NCBI GenBank assembly: GCA_023614405.1
Contig: CM042697.1
Location: forward strand, 189,347,189-189,411,188
Source of the DNA: Avena insularis
Lineage: Eukaryota > Streptophyta > Magnoliopsida > Poales > Poaceae
Length of the DNA: 64,000 bases
Reading direction: 5' to 3'
Shown: positions 32,473 to 43,900 of the stretch, piece after piece
How positions within the stretch are numbered: position 1 is the stretch's first letter
How the letters are laid out: each line of letters starts with the position of its first letter
Made by a program: the position numbers and the translations under genes
The notes under the pieces: model-generated
Told to the model about the DNA's origin: nothing
The model's database searches: none
What the model saw: only the letters and a program-made list of their open reading frames with translations

Positions 32473-35400
32473 TTAGAGGTTTTTTGTTGGAGAGGCAATA
32501 ACTTGGTCTGGGGCTGGGCACTCCGAGGTAGGGGGAACTTCAGCCGACGTTGCCTCGCCCTCCACAGACCCAGGAACGACTTCGGAGGAAGCCCGAGGCT
32601 GCTGAGGAGCATCAGCTTGCGCAGTAGAATGCCCAGTACCTTTGGAGGAGGATCGCGCATCGCCATTACCATCTGAGCTCGAACTGGAATCACCAGAAGT
32701 AGCCGAGTCACCCTCGTCTTCTCCTGGTTCAGCCGAGTTGTTATCCGAGGCATCCTCAACTAGAACCTCGTCCTCGGGGTTAGGAAGGAAACTCGGACCT
32801 TCGTTCCAAGTATGCACGTCGGCATACTCAACAAGATGAAAGGCACGTGCTTGCCGAAGAGCGACAAAGTCTGGGTCCTCAACCCAACGGGAACCAGTGC
32901 GCAAATTTCTCAAAATTTCAAGAGAAATATCTTCATACCATGACATGATGACAATAAGAGCCATATCAGCACCAGCTCGTCCGGCCGATTCCCTCCAAAG
33001 ACTTAGCTGACTTTCAGATGCCATTAACCTGTCCACCAAAAATTGGACCTCGTCAATGTTAGGAGTCCTAGAAGTATTCGGCCAGAGAACATGGTAGGCT
33101 CGAATAGCCGCCTGCACCAAATCTCTGCCCATAATCTTCATCGGACCAACCGCAGCACCAACAGCGACCAGGAAATCTTCCAGCAAATACTCCGAGTCGG
33201 TGTCAACAGGAACACCTCGGCGCACTCGAGCACTAATGACTGCTTTAGAGCTCATGGGCTTAGCTTCTGGAAAATGGTCTGCGCAAAACACGACTGCATT
33301 AGTCAGCAATAAGAAAAGGGAAAAGATAACCCGGCTGCGGTCAGAAGCTTATGATGAATATAACTCAGCATTATCTGAAGGTCTTTAGCCCAGTCAATCT
33401 TGCTCTTCTCAAAGCGAGTAATCTCCTTGCTCATCCCACGTGTCTTCAGTTCGGCTGCCTCGAGGAGTTCTTTATTTTTCTGCAACTGCAGAGCTAGCCG
33501 ATTTTTCTCCTGGGAGAACTCCTGGTCGACCTTTTCTAATTCAGACTTCTGAGAGAGCTTAAGAGCCTCCACCTCGGCACGCAAGCGAGCTATCTCGTCA
33601 TCTTTATCCTTCAGCTGCGCCGAGTGAGTAGCACTTTGTTCTAAAAAATGCAGCATCACATCAGGCATGGATGTGCAATCTTGGTGAGATGCTGCAAAGG
33701 TTTGTAACTCGGCTTTACAAAAGCCAAAAGAGATAAAAGAAACTTAGCGCACATTTTAAAGGGGAATATATAAAGTAAAAAAGAAACTAACCTTCCAGGG
33801 TCTTGACTTTCTTCTCAAGACGGATGTTAAGATTGTTGATGTTACCTGTTTACCAACAAAGTGAGCCAACATCTAGTGTACAAAACAATAAGAGTGTCGG
33901 AGATGATAACAAGGTTTGTCGACTTACCAGCTTTTTTCACCACAGGAATAACTTTCTCATACTTTTCTTCCAATTTTCTATGCGCAAAAAGTAGCCTTTG
34001 AAATTCGGCGGTCCGCCGGTCATGCGCAACCTGAGCAATAGAGCAAATAGTGAAGAGGTCTTCAAGCTAACACAGATCCGAGTCAAGCAAAACTTAACCC
34101 GGATCTAGGTGGATGGATATTCGAAGCTAAAACAGATCCGAGTCAAGCAAAACTTAACCCGGATCTAGGTGGCTAGATATTCGAAGCTAAAACAGATCTG
34201 AGTCAAGCAAAACTTAACCCGTATCTAGGTGGCTGGATATTCGAAGCTAAAACAGATCCGAGTCAAGCAAAACTTACCCCGGATTCAGGTGGCTGGAAAT
34301 TCGAAGCCAAAACAGATCCGAGTCAAGCAAAACTTAACTCGGACCTAGGTGGCTGAATATTCGGAGTTCAGATAAACACAAGTCAAGCAAAATTTAAGGC
34401 AGATCTAGTTGGATGGAGGTTCGAACTCTAAGATAAAATTGAACTGAATAGAGCATCATAAAAGTTCCAAACGAATAACAAGTTATTCGCTTGCAAGCTT
34501 CGGGGACTAGAGTATATATAATAGTATCCGGAGAACTAATCAAAACTCCATAAAAAACAATTACCCCATTCATCTTGTCACTTTCAAGAACGATCTTGGC
34601 AGCTTGATGCAGGCGGCTGCTGATGTCGGAGAGCTGAAACGGCTGGCTGCCTGGATTACCCTCGAACTGATCGACGGCATTCCAATTGTTGGCATATTCA
34701 ACCAGCGAGCCGAGACTGTTCCCACTCGCCGTGCGAGTTAGGACTTTACCTCGGACTTGCTGTGTAGCCACCGCTGCCGTAGGGCATTTATGAAGAGCGA
34801 GCTGGGTACTGGCGGCCGGGGTAACGGAGGCTTTGGCAGAAGCAACCCCTTTGCGCAGCGCATCGGCAATACTTGGCTGAGAAGAGCCAGCAAGACCTTT
34901 CTAGGAGGAGGAAGCTTTGATGATGACAGCCTTTCTTGTTTTAGAAGAGGCATCAGTAGGAGCTGATACCTCGGCAATGGGAACGACGTCTTTAGGAGCC
35001 GAAGGAGTCACGGTCATAGAGGGCGTCGAGATATTGACGTCCTCGACCGGAGTTGGAGTCACTGTAGAAACCGCGGGGGTAGAAAGAGGCTCGGTAGAGA
35101 CATTAGGGTTCACAGAGGAGGCAGCAGGTTCGGTAGAAATATCTGTAGGCCGCGTGGAATCAACATCAACGGGAGGAATCTCAGGCGCATCGTGGCGAGG
35201 TGGCGTCTGATTCGGAGCTAGAGGAGATGCAGCGCGGGCAGGACTGGGAATCCTGGTATCTTCAGTAGGCGGAGGGGACGGCTGCCGAGTCGCACGACTC
35301 GTCATGCTGGGACCGCTGGGCTTAACAGAAAGTGGAGCACTGCGAAAACAAATAAGGTCAAGTTAAAAAGCAAAAAGAGAAAAACAAGAAATACGAGCAA

Positions 35401-36860
35401 AAGAAACTCACTGAGTGATCCCGTGCATGGTCTTGCGCCTGGGAGGATTCGGAGCGGACTTCTTCATTCGCTTCTTGGGAGCCATTTCTGAGGCACCAGC
35501 GGGAGCCCCACGTTTTCCCGAAGTAACAGGAGGCCGGGAGGCAAGAGGCTCGACGCCGTGAACCTGACCAGCCGGATTAGCTGAGAAAGCAGAAGCCAGA
35601 AATGCATAAGAAATTGGCATTGTGGCAACTACCTCTAGAACTTGGACCTCGTCCGAATCACCTTCCTCCTCGTTGGCCGGGGTCTTGCCACAAGCGCGAG
35701 CCGAAGCGAGATCTGACTTGGGGACGAACTCTTCTGAGTCCGGCTCCCCACTGTCTGGAGTATTTCGATCCGTGGGCCACGGGAGTGACAAAACCTCGGC
35801 ATCTTCATTCTTCTGATCCTCAAACCTCTGCAGGACAAGAAGGAGAAAAATTAGCAAAGAGAGTTACGAACGCAATTAAGGAGCAAAGCACTAATGAGTA
35901 AACTTAGTTCGGGTGGGGGACGCTCGCGGGTGAACGGCTTTAATACCCAAGCCCAATCCTCCGGCATCTCCGTCTTAAAGATAGCCCGGACACGCTTGAA
36001 AATGAGGTAGTTGTCCAGCTCCACCGTCGAGACTCGGTTGGGGTCAAGGGGACCGCTCATATAGCAGAGTTTATGTGTGCGCTTCTGGAACGGGCAGATT
36101 CGGCTGCTGACAAAGGTAGTCATCAGATCCTCACCACGTAGCCCAGAGCAGATCGGTTCCTTTAGCCGAATCTCAAAGGCTTCGGCCAAAGCGTGACTCT
36201 TCCTCGGATTATACGTCCAGTTCTTTTGGAAGGAGGACCAATAGAGAAGGCAGGGAGCCGAATCTTATCTTCATTCCCCCCATTCTTGACATAAAAGAAG
36301 GACTTGTGCCACTTCTTGCACGATTCTAGCCCCACAACACGAGGAAATTCGGACTTCCTCCGAGGTGTGATGGACGCTGCCCCACATTGGGTGAGCAACT
36401 TCTTGGAGGGCTGCAGAGATTTGTCTGGGACGACGTTGGAACGAATCTGGAAAAACTTTGACCATAGATGCACGGACGGCCACAGGCCGAAGTATCCCTC
36501 CGAGGCAGAGATGAAGGCTGAGAGAGAGGCTATGGCGTTGGCGGGGAGATGATGCGGCTGAAGGACGAAGTAATCGAGAAACTCCCTAGCAAAGTCACTG
36601 AGAGGGAGACCAAAGCCGCGCACGAAATGTGACATGAAAACTACATACTCACCGTCCCGAAGGTCTGGAGAGGACTCGCTGCCGGGCAAGCGACAAGCCA
36701 CCTCGGCAGGAATCCGGCGAGTCCGGATAAGCCACTCTATCTCACGGCGAGTGACGAAGGAGCCCTGCCATGAACCCCGCTCGGGCCCAGATGCAGTATC
36801 ATCGTCCTCAACGAGGGCACCACTGACGGAGCTAGACATGGGGTCGCCGGAGAAATCCAC
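32473..36860 (-). pseudogene. Spliced antisense gene of the Tat element
   Basis: Minus-strand exons that fit GT/AG introns: 36860-35904, 35827-35413, 35339-34565, 34030-33928, 33845-33792, about 33690-33360 and 33279-32473. Exon 1 matches the domain annotated in grasses as 'putative gypsy type transposon' (transposase_28-like): FVRGFGLPLSDFAREFLDYF, ISASEGYFGLWPSVHLWSKF, and after a one-base frameshift near 36238, NWTYNPRKSHALAEAFEIRL. The middle is Pro/Ser/Thr-rich and acidic with a basic KKRMKKSAPNPPRRK. Exons 4-6 form a coiled coil. The last exon has an acidic Ser-rich tail. An in-frame TAG lies at 34901-34903. Tat elements of grasses are known to carry such antisense genes of unknown function. 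Confidence 0.75.
34066..34425. repeat. 60-bp x6 minisatellite in an antisense-gene intron
   Basis: The word AGTCAAGCAAAACTTAACCC recurs with exact 60-bp spacing at 34081, 34141, 34201, 34261 (variant), 34321 and 34381 (variant). It lies in the antisense intron 34564-34031. Confidence 0.95.
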
Positions 36861-37574
36861 GAAGGAAGAATTGGCGGCGGAGGAAAATCTAGAACTACAA
36901 GGCCCCGTCTTGGTTCTACCAAAAAATGGCGGCGGAGCGGGGAAAGAACTGCCACGTGATAACAGAAGAGGAACTGAGATCTCTAGAGGAAAAGCCAGGC
37001 GATAGGACCGGATGAACTCACTGGCGACGGTGCCAGAGCGAGCGAGCAGCGATGAAGACGACGGAGCGATGCGGCAGGATTCCTGCTGTCAAGAACTCAG
37101 ACGAGCGCACGACGGCGGAAGCGCGAGCGGGCGCAGAGGCGAGAGGAATAAGAAGGGCGCGGGCGAGCGAAAGGGGGAAAGTGAATCCCCCAGCGCCGTG
37201 CCCCTATTTATTACCGCGCTACCTGCAAGGTAGTGGGATCGTGGGTGAGGTGGTTGACCGTGTAGATCGTGTATGTAGCGCCAACGCACGATGATGAGTG
37301 GAACCGCACAGGCGACCACACGGTGGGAAAGAAAGCCACGATCCCCGATGGAAGCGCGCGACGCTGGCAGCGATAAGCGCAGCGATAAGAATAGACTGAC
37401 AATAAATACTGTAGAGGAACAAAAAACTAGAGAAACAATGATGAGTAAGACACGTAGGACGAGGCGTACGCGAGAAGATAGAATGATACCTCGAGCAAGA
37501 TAACTCGGAAACGAGGCAAAATAAATCTCATGAAACTGATACGGCCCGGCCGAAGTTATTGGCAGGGCCATACC
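36861..37574 (-). promoter_or_regulatory. 5' region of the antisense gene
   Basis: GC-rich sequence (36861-37200) then a TAATAAATAG TATA-like word on the minus strand at 37202-37211, about 340 bp before the antisense ATG. A rightward-facing LTR follows 380 bp away. Open frames here are not supported as genes. Confidence 0.35.
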
Positions 37575-37589
37575 AGCTTCGGGGACTAA
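37575..37589 (+). other. Polypurine-like tract of the Tat element
   Basis: AGCTTCGGGGACTAA immediately before the 3' LTR; the position is right for plus-strand priming, although purine content is only moderate. Confidence 0.55.
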
Positions 37590-38377
37590 TGTTGGGGAGA
37601 TGACCTCGGGTAGGGTAAAGATGGGGAAAGACGAAAGGAAGTTGCCCGTCTGGTTTCCGAGTTACTGTGTGAGTCGGCCGAATCCTGTAGAGGTCGGCCA
37701 AGACAGGGAAGGGCAGGACCCTTATGATAAAGGCAAGGCATTACCCGGCAGGGATACTACGTAAGTCGGTCGGGTTAGCCCGAGTAGTCTTAATGAAGGT
37801 GAAGGACAAGCCGAGTTACGCGAGGTAAGGCCGAATGATACGAAGCTTGCAGGAGAAGGGGAAACCTAAAGTCAAACTCTAGCTGCAGGCTAGGAGGAAT
37901 CTGAGCGGAGCCAAGCACAAGGGACAAAGGCGCAGAGCGTCAGAGGGACAGAAGGAGGTCACGGAGGTGACAGTCCTGAATCCCGAGGCATGCAGGAGGG
38001 GCCCTCTGGAGCCTTGCCGTCGTTAGAAGGGCGACAGGGAAAGGAGGCCACCGAACTACTATTTTGGGACAAGCATATTCCTCGAATATGCTTGCCTCGT
38101 CAGCCCTAAAGGCACCCAAGGCTCTCCTTTATAAGGGGAGGCTTGGACCCTGAGGAAGGGATCGGCTCATTTAGGACCGTTAGGCTGGTAAAGTTCTTAT
38201 TTTCTCCCTGTATACAGCTCAAGGAGCACTTGTAGCCCAAGGAAGGAGAAATAAAGATCTTTGCCTTAGTATTTTGTGTGTAGAATCAACTGCATCTTCC
38301 CTCCCCATATCCCACTAGCATCCATTGGCCCCATACTTTAGCCTACCCATGGCATCTGCCGTGCCACCACCACGACA
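37590..38377 (+). repeat. 3' LTR of the Tat element
   Basis: 788 bp, the same length as the 5' LTR, with about 25 substitutions by eye. The hairpin is at 38070-38094 and AATAAA at 38250-38255. Followed by the target duplication CAGTC. Confidence 0.93.
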
Positions 38378-38639
38378 CAGTCCCAATTTAGGTTGCATAT
38401 AAGATTTTATCAAAGTCAAACTGTATAATGTTTTACCAAATAGTTTGATACAACTATAAACTAATATGGTGCCAAAATAATATTATTAGAATTGTCTTGA
38501 ATTATATTTTCATAATATATACATTTTATATCACACATATTTATATTATTTTGTATATTCTTGGTCAAACTTTGCAAAGTTTGACTTGCATGCAAAATTA
38601 TGCGCAACATAATATGGGATGGAGGGAGTAGATCAAAGT

Positions 38640-40055
38640 TGATGAAGGTGTTTCCAGACAGCTCAAATAGGTCTATATTGCATAATATGTTGGCATGGGC
38701 CCACATCTACCACAAGTGTGTGTCATGGATTGGCATAGCATTCTCATACTTAGATGTATGAACTGGGTGGGATCATGTTGGCAAAGTGCTGATCCACACA
38801 ACCACAAGTTGATGGAGTTTCTAGCCAACCAAGAGAGGTCTATAGCCCATGCAATTTTTGCATGGGTCCACATTTGCCACAAAGTGTCTCATCATTTCTT
38901 GGCATAGAATGTTATATAACTATAAGAGTGCTATACCAAGACATGATGAGACACTTTGTCAACTAGGTAGGATCATGTTGTCCAAGTGATTGCTCAAACA
39001 ACCATAAGTTGATGAAGGTGTTTCTAGACAGCTCAGATAGGTTTATTTCCCATGTAATGTTGGCATGGGACCATATTTTCCACAAGTGTGTGCCATGGCT
39101 TGGAATACCATTCAGATACTTAGATGTATCAACTTGGTGGGATCATGTTGGCCAAGTGTTTAGCCACACAACCACAAGTTGATGAAGGAGCCAACCAAGA
39201 GAGGTCTATAGCCCATGCAACTTTTGCATGGGTCCACATTTTCCACAAAGTGTCTCATCATTTCTAATATATATCAACTGGGAAGGATCATGCTATCCAA
39301 GTGATGTCTCATACAACCACAAGTTCATGAAGGTGTTTCTAGATAGCTCACATAGGTTTAGATCCCATGCAATGTTGGCATGGGCACACATATGCCACAA
39401 GTGTGTGTCATGGCTTGGCATAGAACTCTCATACTTAGATGTATCAAATGTGTGGGATCATGTTGGCAAAGTTCTGAGAAACACAACCACAAGTTGATGG
39501 AGTTTCTAGCCAACCAGATGGGTCTATAGCCATGCAATGTTTGTATGTGCCCATATTTGCCACAAAGTATCTCATCATGTATTGGCATAACAGTGTTGTA
39601 CTTAGATCTATCAAATAGGTAGGATCATGATATCCAAGTGATGACTTATACAACCACAAGTTGATGAAGGTGTTTCTAGACATCCTAGGTAGGTATAGAT
39701 CCCATGCAATGTTGGCATGGACCCACATCTGTCACAAGTGTGTGTCATGGCTTGGCATAACACTCTCATACTTAGATGTATCAACTGGGTGGGATCATGT
39801 TGGCTAACTGCTGAGTCACACAACCAGAAGTTGATGCTGGTGTTTCTAGCCAACCCAGAGAGGTCTATAGCCAATGCAATGTTGGCATGGGACCACATCT
39901 ACCAGAAAGTGGCTCATCATGTCTTGGCATAGCAGTGTTATATTTATATCTATCAACTAGGTAGGATCATGTTGTAAAAAGTGATGACTCATACAACCAC
40001 AAGTTGATGAAGGTATTTCTAGACAGCTGAGATAGGTCTAGATCTGCCACAAGTG
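38640..40055 (+). repeat. Second block of the ~176-bp tandem array
   Basis: About eight units. The marker GATCATG (or a close variant) occurs near 38771, 38971, 39141, 39285, 39456, 39623, 39793 and 39965. Units share CCATGCAATGTTGGCATGGG, CACAAGTGTGTGTCATGG and AGTTGATGAAGGTGTTTCTA with the block at 17.5-19.7 kb but are more diverged. One unit (39141-39285) is shortened. Confidence 0.85.
38881..38957. repeat. Fold-back within the array
   Basis: Arms 38881-38907 and 38931-38957 (AAAGTGTCTCATCAT...) are inverted copies with two mismatches in 27 bp and a 23-bp loop. The second arm interrupts the head-to-tail order of units. Confidence 0.8.
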
Positions 40056-40059
40056 TGGT

Positions 40060-40440
40060 ATGCCTTTGGATGATGCACACTTGTAGCACGTATAGCACCA
40101 TGCCAATATTGCATGGGTTCTTGACCTATGGGAGTTGTCTATGAACACCTTCATCATCTTTGTGGTTGTATGAGTCAACACTTGGTCAACATGATCCCAC
40201 CTAGTTGTTACATCAAACTATACAACTACTATGCCAAATCATGACATTGATTCTAAGTACAAAAGTGGCATGCCCATGGCATGATGCACACTTGTGCCTC
40301 ATATAGGCTCATATATCCCAACATTGCATTGGGCTCCACCATCATCAACTTGTTGTAGTATGAGTAAAAACTTGCTATGCCATGGTATGATGCACACTTG
40401 ATGCTACACTTATATATATGTGTATGCCTATGCATAGTTG
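40060..40440 (-). repeat. Inverted copies of the ~176-bp repeat at the right edge
   Basis: Two reverse-orientation units: GATGATGCACACTTGTAGCA, ATGCCAATATTGCATGGG, CAACACTTGGTCAACATGAT and CCACCTAGTTGTTA, then a second with CCAACATTGCATTGGGC and CATCATCAACTTGTTG. Confidence 0.75.
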
Positions 40441-40818
40441 TTCATGTGTTTTCAGTGCTCAATTTTAATTACATTAATTTACAATGTAAGATGCATCGAT
40501 AATTGGAAGTATGAAAAACCCGTGATGCATATTCCATATGACACTCCTATTGTTTGAATTTGAATTGAAGCAAACGAGACCTAAATGGTCAACTTATTGT
40601 AGTAAACTAATATACTTCTGCTGAAGATTTCAGGTAATTTATATTTAAAGTATGTTCAATCCCATACATGAAAAATTGTGTGATAGAAATTGGAAGCGGG
40701 CGCTAGATAACGGGTCATTTAGTAACGGTCATGCTGTTTCACACGCTGCCAGTCTGTGACGTTTACAGCGTATGTGGTGGTGGAGGAGTGACGTGGGCAA
40801 AACCGAAACGGCACCACG
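40441..40818. other. Spacer before the five-exon gene
   Basis: AT-rich to about 40680, then GC-rich. No gene; probable upstream promoter region. Confidence 0.4.
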
Positions 40819-40825
40819 TATAAAA
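40819..40825 (+). promoter_or_regulatory. TATA box of the five-exon gene
   Basis: TATAAAA about 150 bp upstream of the ATG at 40971, followed by a CT-rich leader (CTCCTTTTCCCCACCCATTT), a usual plant arrangement. Confidence 0.65.
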
Positions 40826-40970
40826 AAGTTCGTCGGCTGATTCGTCTCCTTTTCCCCACCCATTTACCCCCAAATCGGGAAAAAGAAAACCCTCGTCTCA
40901 CTCCATCGAATCCAGCCCCTCCCACTCGATTCGTCTCCCTCTCCCCGCACATTCATCGAATCCGCCAGCG

Positions 40971-43900
40971 ATGAAGGCGGGGAGCAGCGCAGCCGACGCG
41001 GCCGCTGCTACTGTGGACAAGAAGCGCGCCGTCACCGGCATAGATGCGGTGAAGGAGGTTGGCGGTTCCCACGGAAGTGCGGTTGGTGGTGCGGCCAAGT
41101 TGGCCGGTTTCGTCGCGGAGGCGCCGGATCAGGACGAGAAGGAGAATGTGGTGGTCGTTGAGGCAGACGTGCTGGATCTGGGCGCGAAGCACGGCTCCAA
41201 CGAGAATTTGGCGGTGAAGGCCCAGCAGCTTGCGGTGGTGCATCTATGTGTTTTCTTTAACCTCTACTTCTCATTTTTTTAGTACTTATAACTAGGGTTT
41301 GATTTTTAGGGTTGATTCTTAGGATTTGAATGTTAGTACGAGGTTGGTGTAGTACTTCGTTCAGTGGTCAGCACCTTTTGGGGGCATTGAAGAGTAGATG
41401 GACACACTCTGTGCATCATTGATAGCACTTACAGAGAGGATCATAGATATTGAATGTTTATAGTTTGAAGAATTATGTGTATGATAAAATTTCTCTGGAT
41501 TGAATGCTGGAATTCATTAGTGCATAATGACAATATACATCTTTGACAACTGATAAGTTATAATATTTATATGCGATATAAAAAATATAATTTATGATAT
41601 CTAATCATTCAGAAAAAGTGTACACATGTTAATAAATTATTCTCTCTGGACATTACTAAAGATGTATATAAATGCATCATGTTTACACAGTCTAAGTGCA
41701 CCACACAAAATTATATATGTTAGGAGCTTTAAATTTGTTCGTTTTACCCAAAGCTTGAACATTTGATTTTGCATGAAATGATACTGCAAATTTATGTGTT
41801 TGAAATTAAGTATGTGTGTTCTTTGACAACTTTTATATGTATGGAATTATTATTTTCAGTCTTGTACTATTTTCCGAGGGAGCATGTGCTTCAGGGTGTA
41901 GTTTTGTTCATGCATTGTTTATATTCTAGTTGCTAATCTACTATATAATTATTACTTGTGATCACCAACAAATAGACTGTAAGAGACCCTGGCCACAAAC
42001 AAATAGACTTATTTTTTATAATCTTGTGGGTGATCAACTATATAATGATTCTTGCCAACAATTATACATGCCAAGCTTTTATTTGTCATTGATTCAAACA
42101 CCGGTATCTGTTGTGAACTATGCACTGGAATTTATCAAATTGCTCCCATTATTTATAGTATTGAGTTTGAACTTTGGCATCATGGAATAGGTTGGCAGTT
42201 GCATCTTATATGTTGTCATATATCTTTTTCTCTCTTGGTCATTTGCTAAGTGGACCATAGTGAGTTCTATTTTAGTTTTTGTGTACCTTAAACTGTGCAT
42301 GAGTACTAATTGAATGGTTATGTACCATCTAAGTGTGTCTCATTTAGATGGAAAGTTGGTGTTGCATTTGCAGAAGGATAGGACCCTTTTTTTGCTTGTT
42401 TTTGCAATAGACATATGCAAATCTACGACACCTTGTAATCAGTACATAGACGTGACAGTAGTATGTAATCTGTGAAGATTGCTCCCCTCTTTTGGGGTTC
42501 TTTATGTTCTTGAAAGTGTTTTACAACCTTTTGTAATCTGTCTGACGTGTTAAAATTACAATACTGCGTTCTATTTGAATTATAAGGTTGTGTAGTTTTA
42601 AACTTGATAATCATACAGAGACAATTAGAAAACTTAATTTTGTTTTACAATACCCTATTATCCTGTAGAATCCTAATGATAACATCAGAACCTATTGTCA
42701 TGTGCTATGGAATCTGAAGTCAAATTCCAATACTTTCAAAACAGGGTTTTAAATTGAATTGTTGCTGGTCTAGTGGAACCTGACAATGCATTGAGAGATG
42801 AGGATTTCATTTCCTTCCATTGCCTTAATCCATAATTTCAGATAGTATTTGAACTTAGAAGTTTTTTTCTGATTATTCTTTATATTATAACCTGCCAATT
42901 ATTTTGCTTTCCATAATTACCTCTTTTCAAATTAGACCATGTGAGCTGAAGTGTTGTTTATTTATTCAAACAGGAAGGGGGCCCAGCAGAAGATGCGCAG
43001 AAGAGGAAGTTGCACCTTGGGTACTCCTCCGGCAGAGACGAGTCGGTGAGTTTTATGACAAATGTATAGACTAAAAGAGGCCTTGATCAAAGTATAATCT
43101 TGCCAGTAATTATACATGCCAAGCTTTTATTTTTCATTTATTGCCCAGATTTACATAGTCATTTATTCAAACACTGGCATCTTTTGTGAATAAGGCACTG
43201 GATTTTATCAAATTAATTGAATGGTTATCTACTAGGTGTGTCTCATTTAGATGGAAAGCTGGTGTTCCATTTGCAATAGGATAGGCCCTTTGTTTTGCTT
43301 GTTTCTGCAATACACAATATGCAAATAAAAGACACCTTGTCATCAGTACATAGATGTGACAATAATAATATGTGAAGATTGCTCCCCTCTTTTGCGGTTC
43401 TTTATGTTCTTGAAAGTATTTTGCAGCCTTTTATAATATGTCTGATGTGTTAACATTACAAAACTGAGTTTTATTTGAATTACAATATTGTGTAGGTCGA
43501 AAATTGATAAGCATACAAAGATGAGTAGTGCTTAGATATACATGACAGTTATAAATTGACAGTTCATTTTCATCATAGTAGATGATTTCATTTCCTTCCA
43601 TTGCCTTAATCCATAATCAGTTATTTCTGGATGGATGGAGTACCTCTTTTCAAACTTATTATACTCTTGCTCCTGTGAGCTAAAGAGTTGTTTATTTATT
43701 CAAACAGGAAGGAGAGCCAGCAGAAGGTGGGTACAAGAGGAAGGTGCACTTTGGGTACTCCTCCAACAGAGACGAGTTGGTAAGTTTTCTGACAGATGTA
43801 TAGACTAAAAGAGGCCCTGATCTAAGTAGAATCTTGCCAACAATTATACATGTCAAGATTTTATTTTTCATTTATTATCCATCTTTTATTTGTCATTTAT

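Larger units (their letters stand above)
24001..38377 (+). mobile_element. Complete Tat-lineage gypsy retrotransposon
   Basis: 14.4-kb element with 788-bp LTRs at 24001-24788 and 37590-38377 (TGTTGGGG...CGACA) and perfect CAGTC target duplications (23996-24000 and 38378-38382). Order: LTR, primer-binding site, gag, protease, reverse transcriptase, RNase H, a second RNase H-like domain, integrase, a long 3' region with tandem repeats and a spliced antisense gene, polypurine-like tract, LTR. The second RNase H-like domain (FDGSKLRNGLGAG...) and the antisense gene point to the Tat/Retand lineage. By eye the LTRs differ at about 25 positions, so the insertion is fairly young. Multiple frameshifts make it non-autonomous. 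Confidence 0.93.
23990..38628. mobile_element. Stowaway MITE split by the gypsy element
   Basis: Two parts, 23990-24000 and 38378-38628, form one MITE when the gypsy element and one CAGTC copy are removed (about 257 bp). The left end is CTCTCTCAGTCCCAA; the right end is the complement of CTCCCTCCATCCCATATTAT. TA duplications flank it (23988-23989 and 38629-38630). Confidence 0.9.

Noticed and set aside
34901..35230. Plus-strand frame MMMTAFLVLEE...
   Set aside because: Antisense shadow of the Pro/Ser/Thr-rich exon of the Tat antisense gene.
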